Positions 14,905-22,837 are shown, numbered from the stretch's first letter. The stretch: DNA of 39,732 bases from Candidatus Rokuibacteriota bacterium (GCA_016184365.1 JACPCW010000099.1:1-39732); one strand, 5' to 3'. The notes: generated by a model from the sequence alone, not told the origin. Numbers and translations: made by a program.

Positions 14905-15382
14905 CTCATGGCCGCCCCGCAGAATGAAATGCGGTAGCGTGACCATGCGGCCGCCCGGTCCACGCCGCGGAGGGATTGCGACCTCGAGTCCGTCCCCAAT
15001 CTGGCGCGGGAGCTGTCGGCACCCCGCATTGTTGCCGCTGAGCACGCCGAGCAAACTCGGCCGACCGAAGCTCCTCCGGGCCGTCGCCACTTCGCAGATG
15101 AGGAGGACGGCGATGGAGCGGGTGATTGAGCGCGCGGCTGGGCTGGATGTGCACAAGAAGACCGTGGCCGCCTGCGTGCGCGTGCCCGGGCCCGCGGGTG
15201 AGCCCGGGCAGCACGTGCATACCTTCGGCACCACGTCGGCAGACTTGCTGGCGTTGCGCGATTGGCTGCGCGCGCATGGCGTCACCCACGTCGCGATGGA
15301 GAGCACCGGCGTGTACTGGAAGCCGGTGTACTACGTCCTGGAGGAGGCGTTCACCTGCCTGCTCGTTCGATCGCGTCACTCG
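14905..15382 (+). mobile_element. Truncated IS110-family insertion sequence (left end plus 5' part of transposase)
   Basis: About 200 nt of non-coding sequence (14905-15112) precede a DEDD transposase start at 15113, which breaks off near 15367. IS110-group elements carry a long non-coding left end of this length that encodes the bridge RNA guiding recombination; a hairpin GCCGAG-CAAA-CTCGGC (15046-15061) and other short stems are visible there, but no complete bridge-RNA fold is claimed. The right three quarters of the element are missing. Exact left boundary is uncertain. Confidence 0.65.
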
Positions 15383-15451
15383 CTAGGACGTCGGCGGCGC
15401 GTCACTCGATCACCTGGTCGGCGCGCAACAGCACCGCCGGTGGGATCGTGA
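15113..15451 (+). pseudogene. IS110 transposase N-terminal fragment
   Basis: From ATG 15113 the frame gives 'ERAAGLDVHKKTVAACVRVP' (first catalytic Asp at residue 12) and 'VTHVAMESTGVYWKPVYYVLEEAF' in parts (Glu at residue 63). This matches IS110 DEDD transposases up to about residue 85 (base 15367). The remaining 27 codons to the TGA at 15451 are unrelated and overlap the - strand binding-protein gene. The RuvC-like domain is incomplete and the C-terminal transposase domain is absent, so the protein cannot be active. Confidence 0.8.
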
Positions 15452-16409
15452 GCCCGATCGTCGCCGCCGTCTTCAGATTGACGACGAAGTAGTACTTCGT
15501 CGGCTGTTCGGCCGGCAGCTCGGCTGGCTTCGCGCCCTTGAGGATGCGGTCGATGTAGACCGCGGCCCGACGGAACATGTCCTCGGGATTCGGCCCGTAG
15601 GACATCAGCCCGCCCTCGCGGACGATGAAGGGGGGTTCGTACATGGCGGGTATTCGTTGCTTCGCGGCGAACTCGACGACACGCTTGCGGTTCAGGTTCG
15701 TGAGCGCGTCCGTCACGAGGAACATGGCGTCCGGTCGCTGCCGCGTCATCGTCGCGAAGGCGATGTCGAAATCGTCCGGCTCGCGGAGACCGAGCGGCTG
15801 CACCTCGACGTTGAGCATGCGCGCGGCCTGCTCGATCGCCCGGTAACGGAGCGTCATACCCTGGTCGTTGCTGTTCCAGAGGACGGCGATCCGTGCCGCC
15901 TTCGGCATCGCGTCTTTCAGGATCTCCATCCGCTTGGCGCTGAGCTGAGCGGACTCGTCGGTCAGCCCCGTCACGTTCCCACCCGGCCGGGCGAGGCTCG
16001 CGATCAACCCGCTGGCCACGGCGTCTCCGGAGGCAGGAGCGATGACGATCGGAATGGTCGAGGTCGCCTGCTTCGCGGCGATCGCCGACAGGCCGCCCTG
16101 CGCGACGATGACGTCGACCTTCAGCCGCACGAGCTCCGCCGCCAGACCCGGCAGCCGCTCCGCCTTGGCCTCCGCGAAGCGCGCCTCGTACACGACGTTC
16201 TGGCCCTCGACGTAGCCGAGCTCGCGGAGACCGTCGCGAAGCGGACGGGGTGGCGCACCGTCGGGCGTGCGACCGGCCGCGGAGAGGTGAGCGACGCGAT
16301 AAACCTTTTGCGTCGACTGCGCGAGCGCCGGCGCGAACGTGCCGACCGCGATCGACCCGAGCAGAGCGGAGATCACGACGAGCGAGCGGCCAGCCGGGCG
16401 GCGAGTCAT
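15402..16409 (-). CDS. ABC transporter substrate-binding protein, TrpX/ABC_sub_bind family
   Basis: The 335-aa product from ATG 16409 has a signal peptide (MTRRPAGRSL, hydrophobic core, ALAQS). Mature-chain features are 'YRVAHLSAAGRTP', 'GLRELGYVEGQNVVYEARFAEAKAERL' in parts (~62-88), 'DVIVAQGGLSAIAAKQATSTIPIV' in parts (~100-125) and 'RMEILKDAMPKAARIAVLWN' (~163-182), which define PF04392 periplasmic binding proteins. It lies 17 nt after the ATPase gene of the peptide-type importer and may be expressed with it, but its family normally works with a different, LivH-like permease that is not adjacent. The truncated IS110 element abuts its 3' end, so partner genes may have been lost there (inference). 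Confidence 0.85.
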   Translation of the reverse strand: MTRRPAGRSLVVISALLGSIAVGTFAPALAQSTQKVYRVAHLSAAGRTPDGAPPRPLRDGLRELGYVEGQNVVYEARFAEAKAERLPGLAAELVRLKVDVIVAQGGLSAIAAKQATSTIPIVIAPASGDAVASGLIASLARPGGNVTGLTDESAQLSAKRMEILKDAMPKAARIAVLWNSNDQGMTLRYRAIEQAARMLNVEVQPLGLREPDDFDIAFATMTRQRPDAMFLVTDALTNLNRKRVVEFAAKQRIPAMYEPPFIVREGGLMSYGPNPEDMFRRAAVYIDRILKGAKPAELPAEQPTKYYFVVNLKTAATIGLTIPPAVLLRADQVIE

Positions 16410-16426
16410 CTCACGTCCTCCCACAG

Positions 16427-17389
16427 TCAATAGAGGTGGCAGGCGACCCGCTGTCCGCCGTCGCGCGTCTGCAACGGCGGCTCGACCTCCGAGCAGACCG
16501 GCATCGCCATCGGGCAGCGCGTGTGGAACCGGCAGCCTGCCGGCAGCGCGAGCGCGCTCGGCACTTCGCCGGCGATCGTGCGCTCCTGCTTCGGATCGTC
16601 CGGATGCGAGGGCAGGGCGGCGGCGAACAGCGCCTTCGTGTACGGATGCAGCGGCTGCTTGCACAGCGTGTCGCTGTCCGCCATCTCGACGATCTTGCCG
16701 AGGTACATCACCGCGATCCGATCGCTGATGTGCGCGACCGTCGCGAGATCGTGGCCGATGAACAGATAGCTCACGCCGAGCGTGCGCTGCAGATGCTCGA
16801 GCTGGTTGATGATCTGCGCGCGCACGGAGACGTCGAGCGCGGACACCGGCTCGTCGAGCACGATCAGCCGCGTGTCCGTCGCGAGCGCCCGGGCGATCGC
16901 GACCCGCTGCCGCTGGCCGCCGCTGAACTCGTGCGGGAACAGCCGCGCGACGTCGGGCGGAAGCCCGACGAGCTCCAGCACGTCGTGCACGCGTGCGCGG
17001 ATCGCACCCTTCGACAGCTCGGTATGGATCTCGAGCGGCTCCGCGATGATGTCTTCGACGCGCATGCGCGGGCTGAGCGAGCTGAACGGATCCTGGAACA
17101 CCACCTGCACGGCGCGGCGGTAGTCCATCAGCTCCGGGCCTTTGAACCCCGCGATGTCGCGGCCCTCGAAGGCGATGCTGCCGGCCGTCGGCGGCTCCTG
17201 GAGCAGGATCAGCTTGGACGTCGTCGTCTTGCCGCAGCCGGACTCGCCGATGAGACCGAGCGTCTCGCCGGCGTGGATCGCGAAGTCGATGCCGTCCACG
17301 GCACGGACTCGCGCGGGCCGCGCCATGAACCCCTGGCGCACCGGGAAGTGCTTCGTCAGCCCGCGGACTTCGAGGACGGGTTCAGCCAT
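16427..17389 (-). CDS. dppF: Peptide/nickel-type ABC importer ATPase, DppF/OppF-like
   Basis: The 320-aa product from ATG 17389 has Walker A 'GESGCGKTTTSK' (~46-57), signature 'FSGGQRQRVAIARAL' (~153-167), Walker B 'LIVLDEPVSALD' (~175-186) and the switch His in 'FIGHDL'. The C-terminal oligopeptide-transporter extension is present with its Cys set: 'GCRFHTRCPMAMPVC … VACHLY', a pattern known to hold an Fe-S cluster in Dpp/Opp ATPases. It overlaps the DppD-like gene by 8 nt. Together with it, it powers the two permeases encoded upstream. Confidence 0.92.
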   Translation of the reverse strand: MAEPVLEVRGLTKHFPVRQGFMARPARVRAVDGIDFAIHAGETLGLIGESGCGKTTTSKLILLQEPPTAGSIAFEGRDIAGFKGPELMDYRRAVQVVFQDPFSSLSPRMRVEDIIAEPLEIHTELSKGAIRARVHDVLELVGLPPDVARLFPHEFSGGQRQRVAIARALATDTRLIVLDEPVSALDVSVRAQIINQLEHLQRTLGVSYLFIGHDLATVAHISDRIAVMYLGKIVEMADSDTLCKQPLHPYTKALFAAALPSHPDDPKQERTIAGEVPSALALPAGCRFHTRCPMAMPVCSEVEPPLQTRDGGQRVACHLY

Positions 17390-18371
17390 GCGACGGCGCC
17401 GCGGCGGGTGCGAGCAGCCAGCAGCGGGCGACGCTGCCGTCGCCGGCGTGGACGTTCGTCGGCTCGTCGATCGCGCAGCGCTCCATCGCCTGGGGACAGC
17501 GGGGATGGAACGCGCAGCCCGTCGGCAGGCTCGCGAGATTCGGTGGCTGTCCAGGGATCGCGTACAGCGGGTCGCGGCTGCCGAGCTTCGGGATCGAGCC
17601 GAGCAGCGCCTGCGTGTACGGGTGCTTCGGATCGTCGAAGATCGCGCGCACCGGCCCCTGCTCGACGATCGTGCCGCCGTACATCACGGCGACCCGGTCG
17701 CACATCTTCGCGACGATGCCGAGGTTGTGCGTCACGAAGATGAGCGCGACGCCCGTCTCCCGCTGGATGTCCTTGAGGAGGTCGAGATACTGCGCCTGGA
17801 TCGTGACGTCGAGGTTCGTCGTCGGCTCGTCGGCGATGACGAGGCTCGGTCCGCCGGCGAGCGCGATGGCGCCGACGATCCGCTGGCGCATGCCACCGCT
17901 CATCTGGTGCGGATAGTCGCGCATGCGCCACTCGGGCGAGGGAATGCGCACGGCGGCCAGCAGGCTCTTCACGCGCTGCCGCAGCGTCTTGCCGCGCATC
18001 TGCTGATGGAAGAACGCCGGCTCCGCGACCTGCCGGAAGATCGTGAAGAGCGGGTTCAGCGACGCCATCGGGTCTTGCAGGATCACGGCGATGCGACGGC
18101 CCCGGATGCGGCGGAGCTCGCGCTGGCTCTTGCGCGTCAGGTCCTCGCCTTCGAAGACGACGCTCCCGCCCACGATGCGCGCGCCCCGCGGCAGGAGCCC
18201 GACGATCGACAGGCACGTCGTCGTCTTGCCGCTGCCGGACTCCCCGACGAGCCCGAGCGTCTCGCCGGCGTTCAGGCTGAAGCTGACGCCATCCACCGCC
18301 TTGACGACGCGGGTCCCGCCGAACGTGAAGAAGTGCGTGCGGAGGTCGGTGACTTCGAGGATCGGACTCAG
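17382..18371 (-). CDS. dppD: Peptide/nickel-type ABC importer ATPase, DppD/OppD-like, CTG start
   Basis: The product is 329 aa. The family N-terminus 'SPILEVTDLRTHFFT' directly follows a CTG at 18371-18369 that overlaps the permease stop as CTGA; no ATG, GTG or TTG lies close upstream in frame, so CTG is the best start. Walker A 'GESGSGKTTT' (~45-54), signature 'MSGGMRQRIVGAIAL' (~160-174), Walker B 'LVIADEPTTNLD' (~181-192) and the C-terminal Cys-containing extension ('GCAFHPRCPQAMERC … RCW') are all present. It pairs with the DppF-like ATPase. Confidence 0.9.
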   Translation of the reverse strand: MSPILEVTDLRTHFFTFGGTRVVKAVDGVSFSLNAGETLGLVGESGSGKTTTCLSIVGLLPRGARIVGGSVVFEGEDLTRKSQRELRRIRGRRIAVILQDPMASLNPLFTIFRQVAEPAFFHQQMRGKTLRQRVKSLLAAVRIPSPEWRMRDYPHQMSGGMRQRIVGAIALAGGPSLVIADEPTTNLDVTIQAQYLDLLKDIQRETGVALIFVTHNLGIVAKMCDRVAVMYGGTIVEQGPVRAIFDDPKHPYTQALLGSIPKLGSRDPLYAIPGQPPNLASLPTGCAFHPRCPQAMERCAIDEPTNVHAGDGSVARCWLLAPAAAPSHG

Positions 18372-19273
18372 AGGTTCCTCTGCTGCGGGTCGAGCCGGAC
18401 GCGGAGCCAGTCGCCGAAGAGCTGCGTGGCCAGGACGATCAACAAGATACACACGCCGGGGAACACCGTGAGCCACCACTGCCCCGCCATCAGCGTCGGG
18501 CGCGCCTCGGCGAGCATGAGCCCCCACGCCGGTTGCGGCGGCGGGACGCCGACGCCGAGGAACGAGAGCGAGGCTTCCGCGATGATGACGACGCCGACCG
18601 TGAGGCTGGCCAGCACCGTCGCGGTGTTCATGACGTTCGGCAGGATGTGCCGCTTGATGACGCGGAATCGGCTCGCGCCCGCGATCTCCGCGAGCTTCAC
18701 GAAGTCGCGCTCGCGAAGGCTCAGCACCTCGCCGCGGATCACGCGCGCGTAGCGCGTCCAGTACACCGCCCCGAGGATGATGATGATGTTCCACATGCTC
18801 GGCCCGATCATGGCGGCGAGGAAGATCGCGAAGACGATGGCGGGCAGCGCCAGCCAGGCATCCGTGATGCGCATGATGATCTGGTCGACCCAGCCGCCGA
18901 CGTAGCCCGCGAGGATGCCGAGCGCCGTGCCGATGCCGCCGGCGACCAGTGTTCCCATCAGGCCGACGATGAGCGACACGCGCGCGCCGTAGATCAGGCG
19001 GCTCAGGACGTCGCGGCCCTGGAAGTCGCTGCCGAGGATCATCGTCGTGCGGCCGCCCTCCATCCAGAACGGCGGATCGAACATCGTCGCGCCCGGCACC
19101 GGCACCGTCGGATCGTACGGCGCGATGAGCTCGGCGAAGATCGCCATGAAGACGAGCCCGCCGAGGAGGACGATCGCGACGAGCGGCGCTTCCCGCGCCG
19201 CCTTCACGAAACGGGCGAGCCGTCCGCTCGCCGTCCGCGGTGCTACGACGGGTCGCGTCGCGATGGTACTCAT
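18368..19273 (-). CDS. dppC: Peptide/nickel-type ABC importer permease, DppC-like
   Basis: The 301-aa product from ATG 19273 (ATGA overlap with DppB) has an N-terminal membrane helix (~30-52), the OppC extension 'LGSDFQGRDVLSRLIYGARVSL' in parts (~92-113) and five further helices. The cytoplasmic EAA loop reads 'FVKLAEIAGASRFRVIKRHILPNV' in parts (~198-222), the contact point for the ATPase. The last helix is followed by 'LFGDWLRVRLDPQQRNL', the typical end of OppC/DppC proteins. Confidence 0.93.
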   Translation of the reverse strand: MSTIATRPVVAPRTASGRLARFVKAAREAPLVAIVLLGGLVFMAIFAELIAPYDPTVPVPGATMFDPPFWMEGGRTTMILGSDFQGRDVLSRLIYGARVSLIVGLMGTLVAGGIGTALGILAGYVGGWVDQIIMRITDAWLALPAIVFAIFLAAMIGPSMWNIIIILGAVYWTRYARVIRGEVLSLRERDFVKLAEIAGASRFRVIKRHILPNVMNTATVLASLTVGVVIIAEASLSFLGVGVPPPQPAWGLMLAEARPTLMAGQWWLTVFPGVCILLIVLATQLFGDWLRVRLDPQQRNL

Positions 19274-20190
19274 CGCGTGAGCCGGATCCGCGGGTCGATG
19301 AGCGCGTAGACGACGTCGACGACGAGGTTGATGCCGACGATCATGAAGCCGGCCATGATCACGACGCCCTGCACGAGCGGGAAGTCGCGCTGGAAGATGC
19401 CCTCGTAGAGCAGCCGGCCGATGCCGGGCCACGCGAAGATGACCTCGACGATGACGGCGGCGTTGATCATGACGACCATGTTCACGCCCGCGAGCGTCAG
19501 GACCGGAATGAGCGCGTTCTTGAATGCGTGCATCCCGATGACGACGACCTCCGGCAGTCCCTTGAGCTTCGCGAGCTTGATGTACTCGCTGCCCAGGACT
19601 TCCAGCATGCTCGACCGCGTCAGCCGCAGCATCGACGCGGCGAAGTACCAGCCGAGCGCGACGGCGGGCATGACGACGTGCCGCCAGTCGCCGGCCCCCG
19701 ACGTCGGGAGCCAGCGCAGCCACACCGAGAACACGAGGATCAGCACGAGCCCGAGCCAGAACCCGGGGATCGACAGTCCGAGCAGACCGATGCCCTTGGC
19801 GGCGTTGTCCCACCACGAGTTGACCTTCACGGCCGAGACGATCCCGGCCGGCACGCCGACGAGCAGCGAGATCGCGGTCGCGGCGAGACCGAGGATGAGC
19901 GAGTTCGGCAGGCGCTCGAAGTAGAGCTCGCTGACCGGCATCCGGTAGTTGAACGACTTGCCGAGCTCGCCCCGGACCGCGTTCTCCATGAACGCGAGGT
20001 ACTGCACGGGCCAGGACCGATCGAGACCCCACTGCTGGCGGACCCGGTCCAGGTCTTCCGTGCTCGCGCCGGCTTCCGCCAGCAGCAGGACCGGATCGCC
20101 CGTCATCCGGACGACGAGGAAGATCGTCCCGCTCAGGATGAAGAGCGTGACGATGCTGTAGAGAATCCGCCGGACGATGAACTGGGTCAC
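19270..20190 (-). CDS. dppB: Peptide/nickel-type ABC importer permease, DppB-like
   Basis: The 306-aa product starts at GTG 20190, whose first base is the last base of the preceding TAG stop. The typical OppB N-terminus is visible (VTQFIVRRILYSIVTLFILS), followed by a periplasmic stretch with 'RVRQQWGLDRSWPVQYLAF', five further helices, and the EAA loop 'YIKLAKLKGLPEVVVIGMHAFKNALIPV' in parts (~195-222). The C-terminal 'DVVYALIDPRIRL' is a family signature. It forms the translocation pore with the DppC-like permease. Confidence 0.93.
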   Translation of the reverse strand: MTQFIVRRILYSIVTLFILSGTIFLVVRMTGDPVLLLAEAGASTEDLDRVRQQWGLDRSWPVQYLAFMENAVRGELGKSFNYRMPVSELYFERLPNSLILGLAATAISLLVGVPAGIVSAVKVNSWWDNAAKGIGLLGLSIPGFWLGLVLILVFSVWLRWLPTSGAGDWRHVVMPAVALGWYFAASMLRLTRSSMLEVLGSEYIKLAKLKGLPEVVVIGMHAFKNALIPVLTLAGVNMVVMINAAVIVEVIFAWPGIGRLLYEGIFQRDFPLVQGVVIMAGFMIVGINLVVDVVYALIDPRIRLTR

Positions 20191-21767
20191 TACTCCTTGA
20201 CCTTGATGTCCTCCCACGGGTACGCGTACCCGGTGGTGATCGTCGGGAAGATGTCCTGCCACTTCTGCGCCGTCACGCGCGGGCCGATCGCGTTGACGAA
20301 CGCGTGCCGGAAGACCGGCACGAGGTAATGGTTCTCGAGGATCCCGCGCTGGATCTCTTCCGCGAGCTTTTTCCGCTCGGCCGCGTTGATGGACTTCTCG
20401 TACCGGTCGAACTTGGCGTCGAGGTCCTTCACGCAGACCCGGTCACGCGAGTTCGCGCCGCCGCACTTGAAGTAGGCCTCGTACCAGAACGACCAGCTGC
20501 CGGCGATGCGCACGCCGTGCAGGATCATCTGGATGCCCGGAAACTCCTTCATCCCGCCGCGCAGCTTCTGGAAGAAGATGCCGCGCTCCATGGTCTGGAG
20601 CCGGCCGCGGATCCCGACCTCGCGCAGCTGCGCGATGATCCGCTCCCCCCGCGAGTAGAACGTCGGGAGCGGCGTGATCCACGAGAACTCGAAGCCGTTC
20701 GGATAGCCGGCCTCGCGCAGGAGCTGCTTCGCCTTCTCGACGTTGCGCGGGAACTCCGGCCAGTCGATCGCGTACTGCACGTCGTCGTTGATCCAGTTGC
20801 CCGTGACCTTGCCCATCCCGGCCGTCTCCGCCTCGTTCATGGCGCGGCGGTCGATCGCGAGGCTCACCGCCTCGCGCACGCGCTTGTCGTGGAACGGGTT
20901 CTTCGGGTCCTGGAAGCCGGGGAACTCCAGGAAGAACGAGCCGGACAAGACGGGCGCCAGCGTCACGCCGGGCATCTTCGAGACCTTCGGGATGAGCGGC
21001 CCGGGGATGTTGTAGACGATGTCGGCCTCGCCGCGCTCGAGCATGGCGACGCGGGTCGCCGCCTCCGGCACCGCGACCATGACGAGGTGCTTCGTGTGCA
21101 CCGGGCGGTAGTAGCCGTCGAAGGCTTCCAGCTCGATCTTCACGCCGGGCTCCTGCCGGACGAGCTTGTACGGACCGGCGCCAACGGGCTTCTGCTTGAA
21201 GGCGTCGGGACCGACCTGCTTGTAGTACTTCTCCGGCACGACCCAGCCCGGCGCCGTGACGTTCGCGGTGCCGAACAGGATCGCGAAGTCGAGGAACGGC
21301 TCCTTGAACACGAAGCGGACGGTGCGGTCGTCGACGAGCTCGATGCGCTCGGTCCGGTTCTTGAAGACGTCCGCCTTCGCGCCGCGATAGTTCTCGTAGC
21401 TGAACTTCACGTCCTGCACGGTCACCGGATCGCCGTTGTGGAACGTCGTGCCACGGCGCAGCGTGAACGTCGCGCTCTTCGCGTCCGGCGCGACCGCGAA
21501 CTTTTCGGCCAGGGCGGGATGGTCGTAGAGCGTCGTCCCCTGGTTCTTGATGAGCCCGTCGTGGATCGCGGTGAAGAAGTTGTCCGGCGTCGCGGTGCCG
21601 TCATGCTCCTGCGGGTCGAGCCATCGCGACGCGAACCCGGCGTGCCAGGCGAGCGTGAGCTTGCCCTTCGGGGTGACCTTCGTCTGCGACCACGTCGGAA
21701 GCGCGGTCGCAGCGACGGTGACCAGGACGGCGGCAACGGCGAACACACGGAATCGGACGTGCCTCAT
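20190..21767 (-). CDS. Peptide/nickel-type ABC importer substrate-binding protein (SBP_bac_5)
   Basis: The 525-aa product starts at ATG 21767 with GGGAGG 7 nt upstream. A signal peptide (MRHVRFRVFAVAAVLV … TWSQ) is followed by family-5 blocks: 'LTLAWHAGFASRWLDPQEHD' (~38-57), 'FTLRRGTTFHNGDPVTVQDVKFSYE' in parts (~101-125), 'GPLIPKVSKMPGV' and 'KRVREAVSLAIDRRAM' (~300-315). Members bind peptides, nickel complexes, opines or other ligands; the sequence does not show which. It is first in the operon, as usual, where expression is highest. Confidence 0.92.
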   Translation of the reverse strand: MRHVRFRVFAVAAVLVTVAATALPTWSQTKVTPKGKLTLAWHAGFASRWLDPQEHDGTATPDNFFTAIHDGLIKNQGTTLYDHPALAEKFAVAPDAKSATFTLRRGTTFHNGDPVTVQDVKFSYENYRGAKADVFKNRTERIELVDDRTVRFVFKEPFLDFAILFGTANVTAPGWVVPEKYYKQVGPDAFKQKPVGAGPYKLVRQEPGVKIELEAFDGYYRPVHTKHLVMVAVPEAATRVAMLERGEADIVYNIPGPLIPKVSKMPGVTLAPVLSGSFFLEFPGFQDPKNPFHDKRVREAVSLAIDRRAMNEAETAGMGKVTGNWINDDVQYAIDWPEFPRNVEKAKQLLREAGYPNGFEFSWITPLPTFYSRGERIIAQLREVGIRGRLQTMERGIFFQKLRGGMKEFPGIQMILHGVRIAGSWSFWYEAYFKCGGANSRDRVCVKDLDAKFDRYEKSINAAERKKLAEEIQRGILENHYLVPVFRHAFVNAIGPRVTAQKWQDIFPTITTGYAYPWEDIKVKE

Positions 21768-21837
21768 CTAACGCCTCCCACTGTCGAACGGGACCACGGG
21801 TGATAACCGCATGAACCTATGGAAGAAAGTGGGGCGT

Positions 21838-21883
21838 AGGCTAGCGGACAGTGGCCTGACCGGTCAAGTAATGACAGCTGTCA
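21838..21883 (-). promoter_or_regulatory. Predicted promoter of the peptide-type importer with two palindromic operators
   Basis: On the - strand TTGACC (21867-21862) and TAGCCT (21843-21838) are 18 nt apart; the start codon is 71 nt downstream. The -35 lies inside the perfect palindrome TGACCGGTCA (21857-21866), and a second, TGACAGCTGTCA (21872-21883), lies 5 bp further upstream. Two palindromes sharing TGAC/GTCA ends over and next to the -35 look like binding sites for a dimeric regulator acting as repressor or activator. No regulator gene is adjacent. Confidence 0.5.
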
Positions 21884-21899
21884 GTGTCGCCGACGGGTG

Positions 21900-22328
21900 C
21901 TATCGCCGGGGGCGACGCGACATGAGCGGCACGACGCGTGTGGCCCACGGGGTGCCAGCCACCCGCCGGACCAGCGTGTCGTCCGCCGTTACGACACGGC
22001 TGTCTACGGAGTCGGCCAGGGCGAGATAGAAGCAATCGTACACAGGATGACGGAGTGCGTGTGCTATCTCGAGCGCTCGCGGGGCGAGTGGCATGAGCGC
22101 GCTCACGTCGTCGAGCATCCGGCCGATCTCCGTCGCCGCAGCGGTTGCCTGTTCTGCGGTGATCTCGCCCGCACGAAGGCGCTTCCACGCGACGTTGCAC
22201 ACCTCTGCCACGATCAACTGTGGGGCCAACAACGGCTCCTCACCGCCGAGCAAGGCCTCGGCCTCGGTGCTTCCCGGCTCGGGAAAGAACCACTTGGTGG
22301 CGACGCTAGCGTCGATGACCCGGCTCAA
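21900..22328 (-). CDS. vapC: PIN-domain toxin, VapC/FitB-like ribonuclease
   Basis: The 142-aa product from ATG 22328 has the PIN-domain acidic residues Asp6 (RVIDASV), Glu42 (IVAEVCNVAW), Asp98 (VYDCFYLALA) and Asp116 (VTADDTLV), in the order and spacing of active VapC endoribonucleases. The start overlaps the antitoxin stop as ATGA, which is the classic antitoxin-toxin order. The family cleaves tRNA or rRNA when freed from its antitoxin. G+C and codon use are somewhat lower than the surrounding operons, in line with acquisition by transfer. Confidence 0.9.
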   Translation of the reverse strand: MSRVIDASVATKWFFPEPGSTEAEALLGGEEPLLAPQLIVAEVCNVAWKRLRAGEITAEQATAAATEIGRMLDDVSALMPLAPRALEIAHALRHPVYDCFYLALADSVDSRVVTADDTLVRRVAGTPWATRVVPLMSRRPRR

Positions 22329-22561
22329 CGGCGGTCTCGGTCCTCACGGATCAGTTGGGCGCTGTCGGAGAGAAGTCGGCGACCAGGAGTCATGGCGCGG
22401 ATTCGCCTGGATGTCGCGAGTCGCTCTTCGGCGATCGGTCGAGCGGCGTCGGTGAGAATGAGCCGCAGTTCCTGCTCCAGCGAGCGGCCCCGGCGAGCCG
22501 CGTTGCGCTTCAACGCGGCGACGACGGCGTCATCGAGATTGCGGACGATCACCTGGGCCAT
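22325..22561 (-). CDS. vapB: Ribbon-helix-helix antitoxin, FitA/VapB-like
   Basis: The 78-aa product starts at ATG 22561. The N-terminus 'AQVIVRNLDDAVVAALKRNA' is the ribbon-helix-helix DNA-binding fold of FitA-type antitoxins, then 'RGRSLEQELRLIL'. The C-terminal half (~40-78, Arg/Ala-rich) would wrap the toxin. It is translated just before the PIN toxin. Upstream sequence holds GCTA…TAGC (22571-22585) and TGATATCA (22591-22598), possible sites for autoregulation. Confidence 0.88.
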   Translation of the reverse strand: MAQVIVRNLDDAVVAALKRNAARRGRSLEQELRLILTDAARPIAEERLATSRRIRAMTPGRRLLSDSAQLIREDRDRR

Positions 22562-22662
22562 GACTCAATAGCTACCTTTGCTAGCACGGATGATATCACG
22601 CCAGGCGTCCGGATCGCCGCACGGCTGTGCGCATCCGAGGGAGCGACGGCCTGCTCCTCGGG

Positions 22663-22790
22663 AAGACGCAATGGGTGCGGGTTCCAGGGGAGATCGTAGT
22701 TCAGGACCACATTGCAGAATTGAAGATTCAGACCCTTGGCACCCGCCTCTGTTGCGATCATGACGCGCGACCGCAGACGGAGGACATTCG
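22663..22790 (-). pseudogene. Remnant of an SNF2/DEAD-type helicase C-terminal domain
   Basis: One frame reads 'SRVMIATEAGAKGLNLQF' followed by 'CNVVLNYDLPWNP', which is helicase motif V and its flank in SNF2-family proteins. The expected next motif (…R-x-x-QRIGR…) is not in frame, though a shifted frame gives a faint 'SRGAGRRSLG'. Nothing recognisable continues on either side. Only about 40 codons remain, so this is a decayed scrap. The rest of the gap 22562-22837 holds no other gene that I can support. Confidence 0.7.
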
Positions 22791-22837
22791 TCCATGGGGC
22801 GCATGCTCGGGATCGGCGATGAGTTTCGAACGCGGCG

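Noticed and set aside
13834..15306. 490-codon antisense frame over the cyclase gene and IS remnant
   Set aside because: No recognisable domain; composition is that of a shadow frame and it spans unrelated units.
16250..17743. 497-codon + strand frame over the ATPase genes
   Set aside because: Shadow frame without domains; the - strand genes have full ABC motifs.
22591..22598. TGATATCA as part of an origin or DnaA region
   Set aside because: No DnaA-box cluster, no AT-rich unwinding region and no replication gene nearby.
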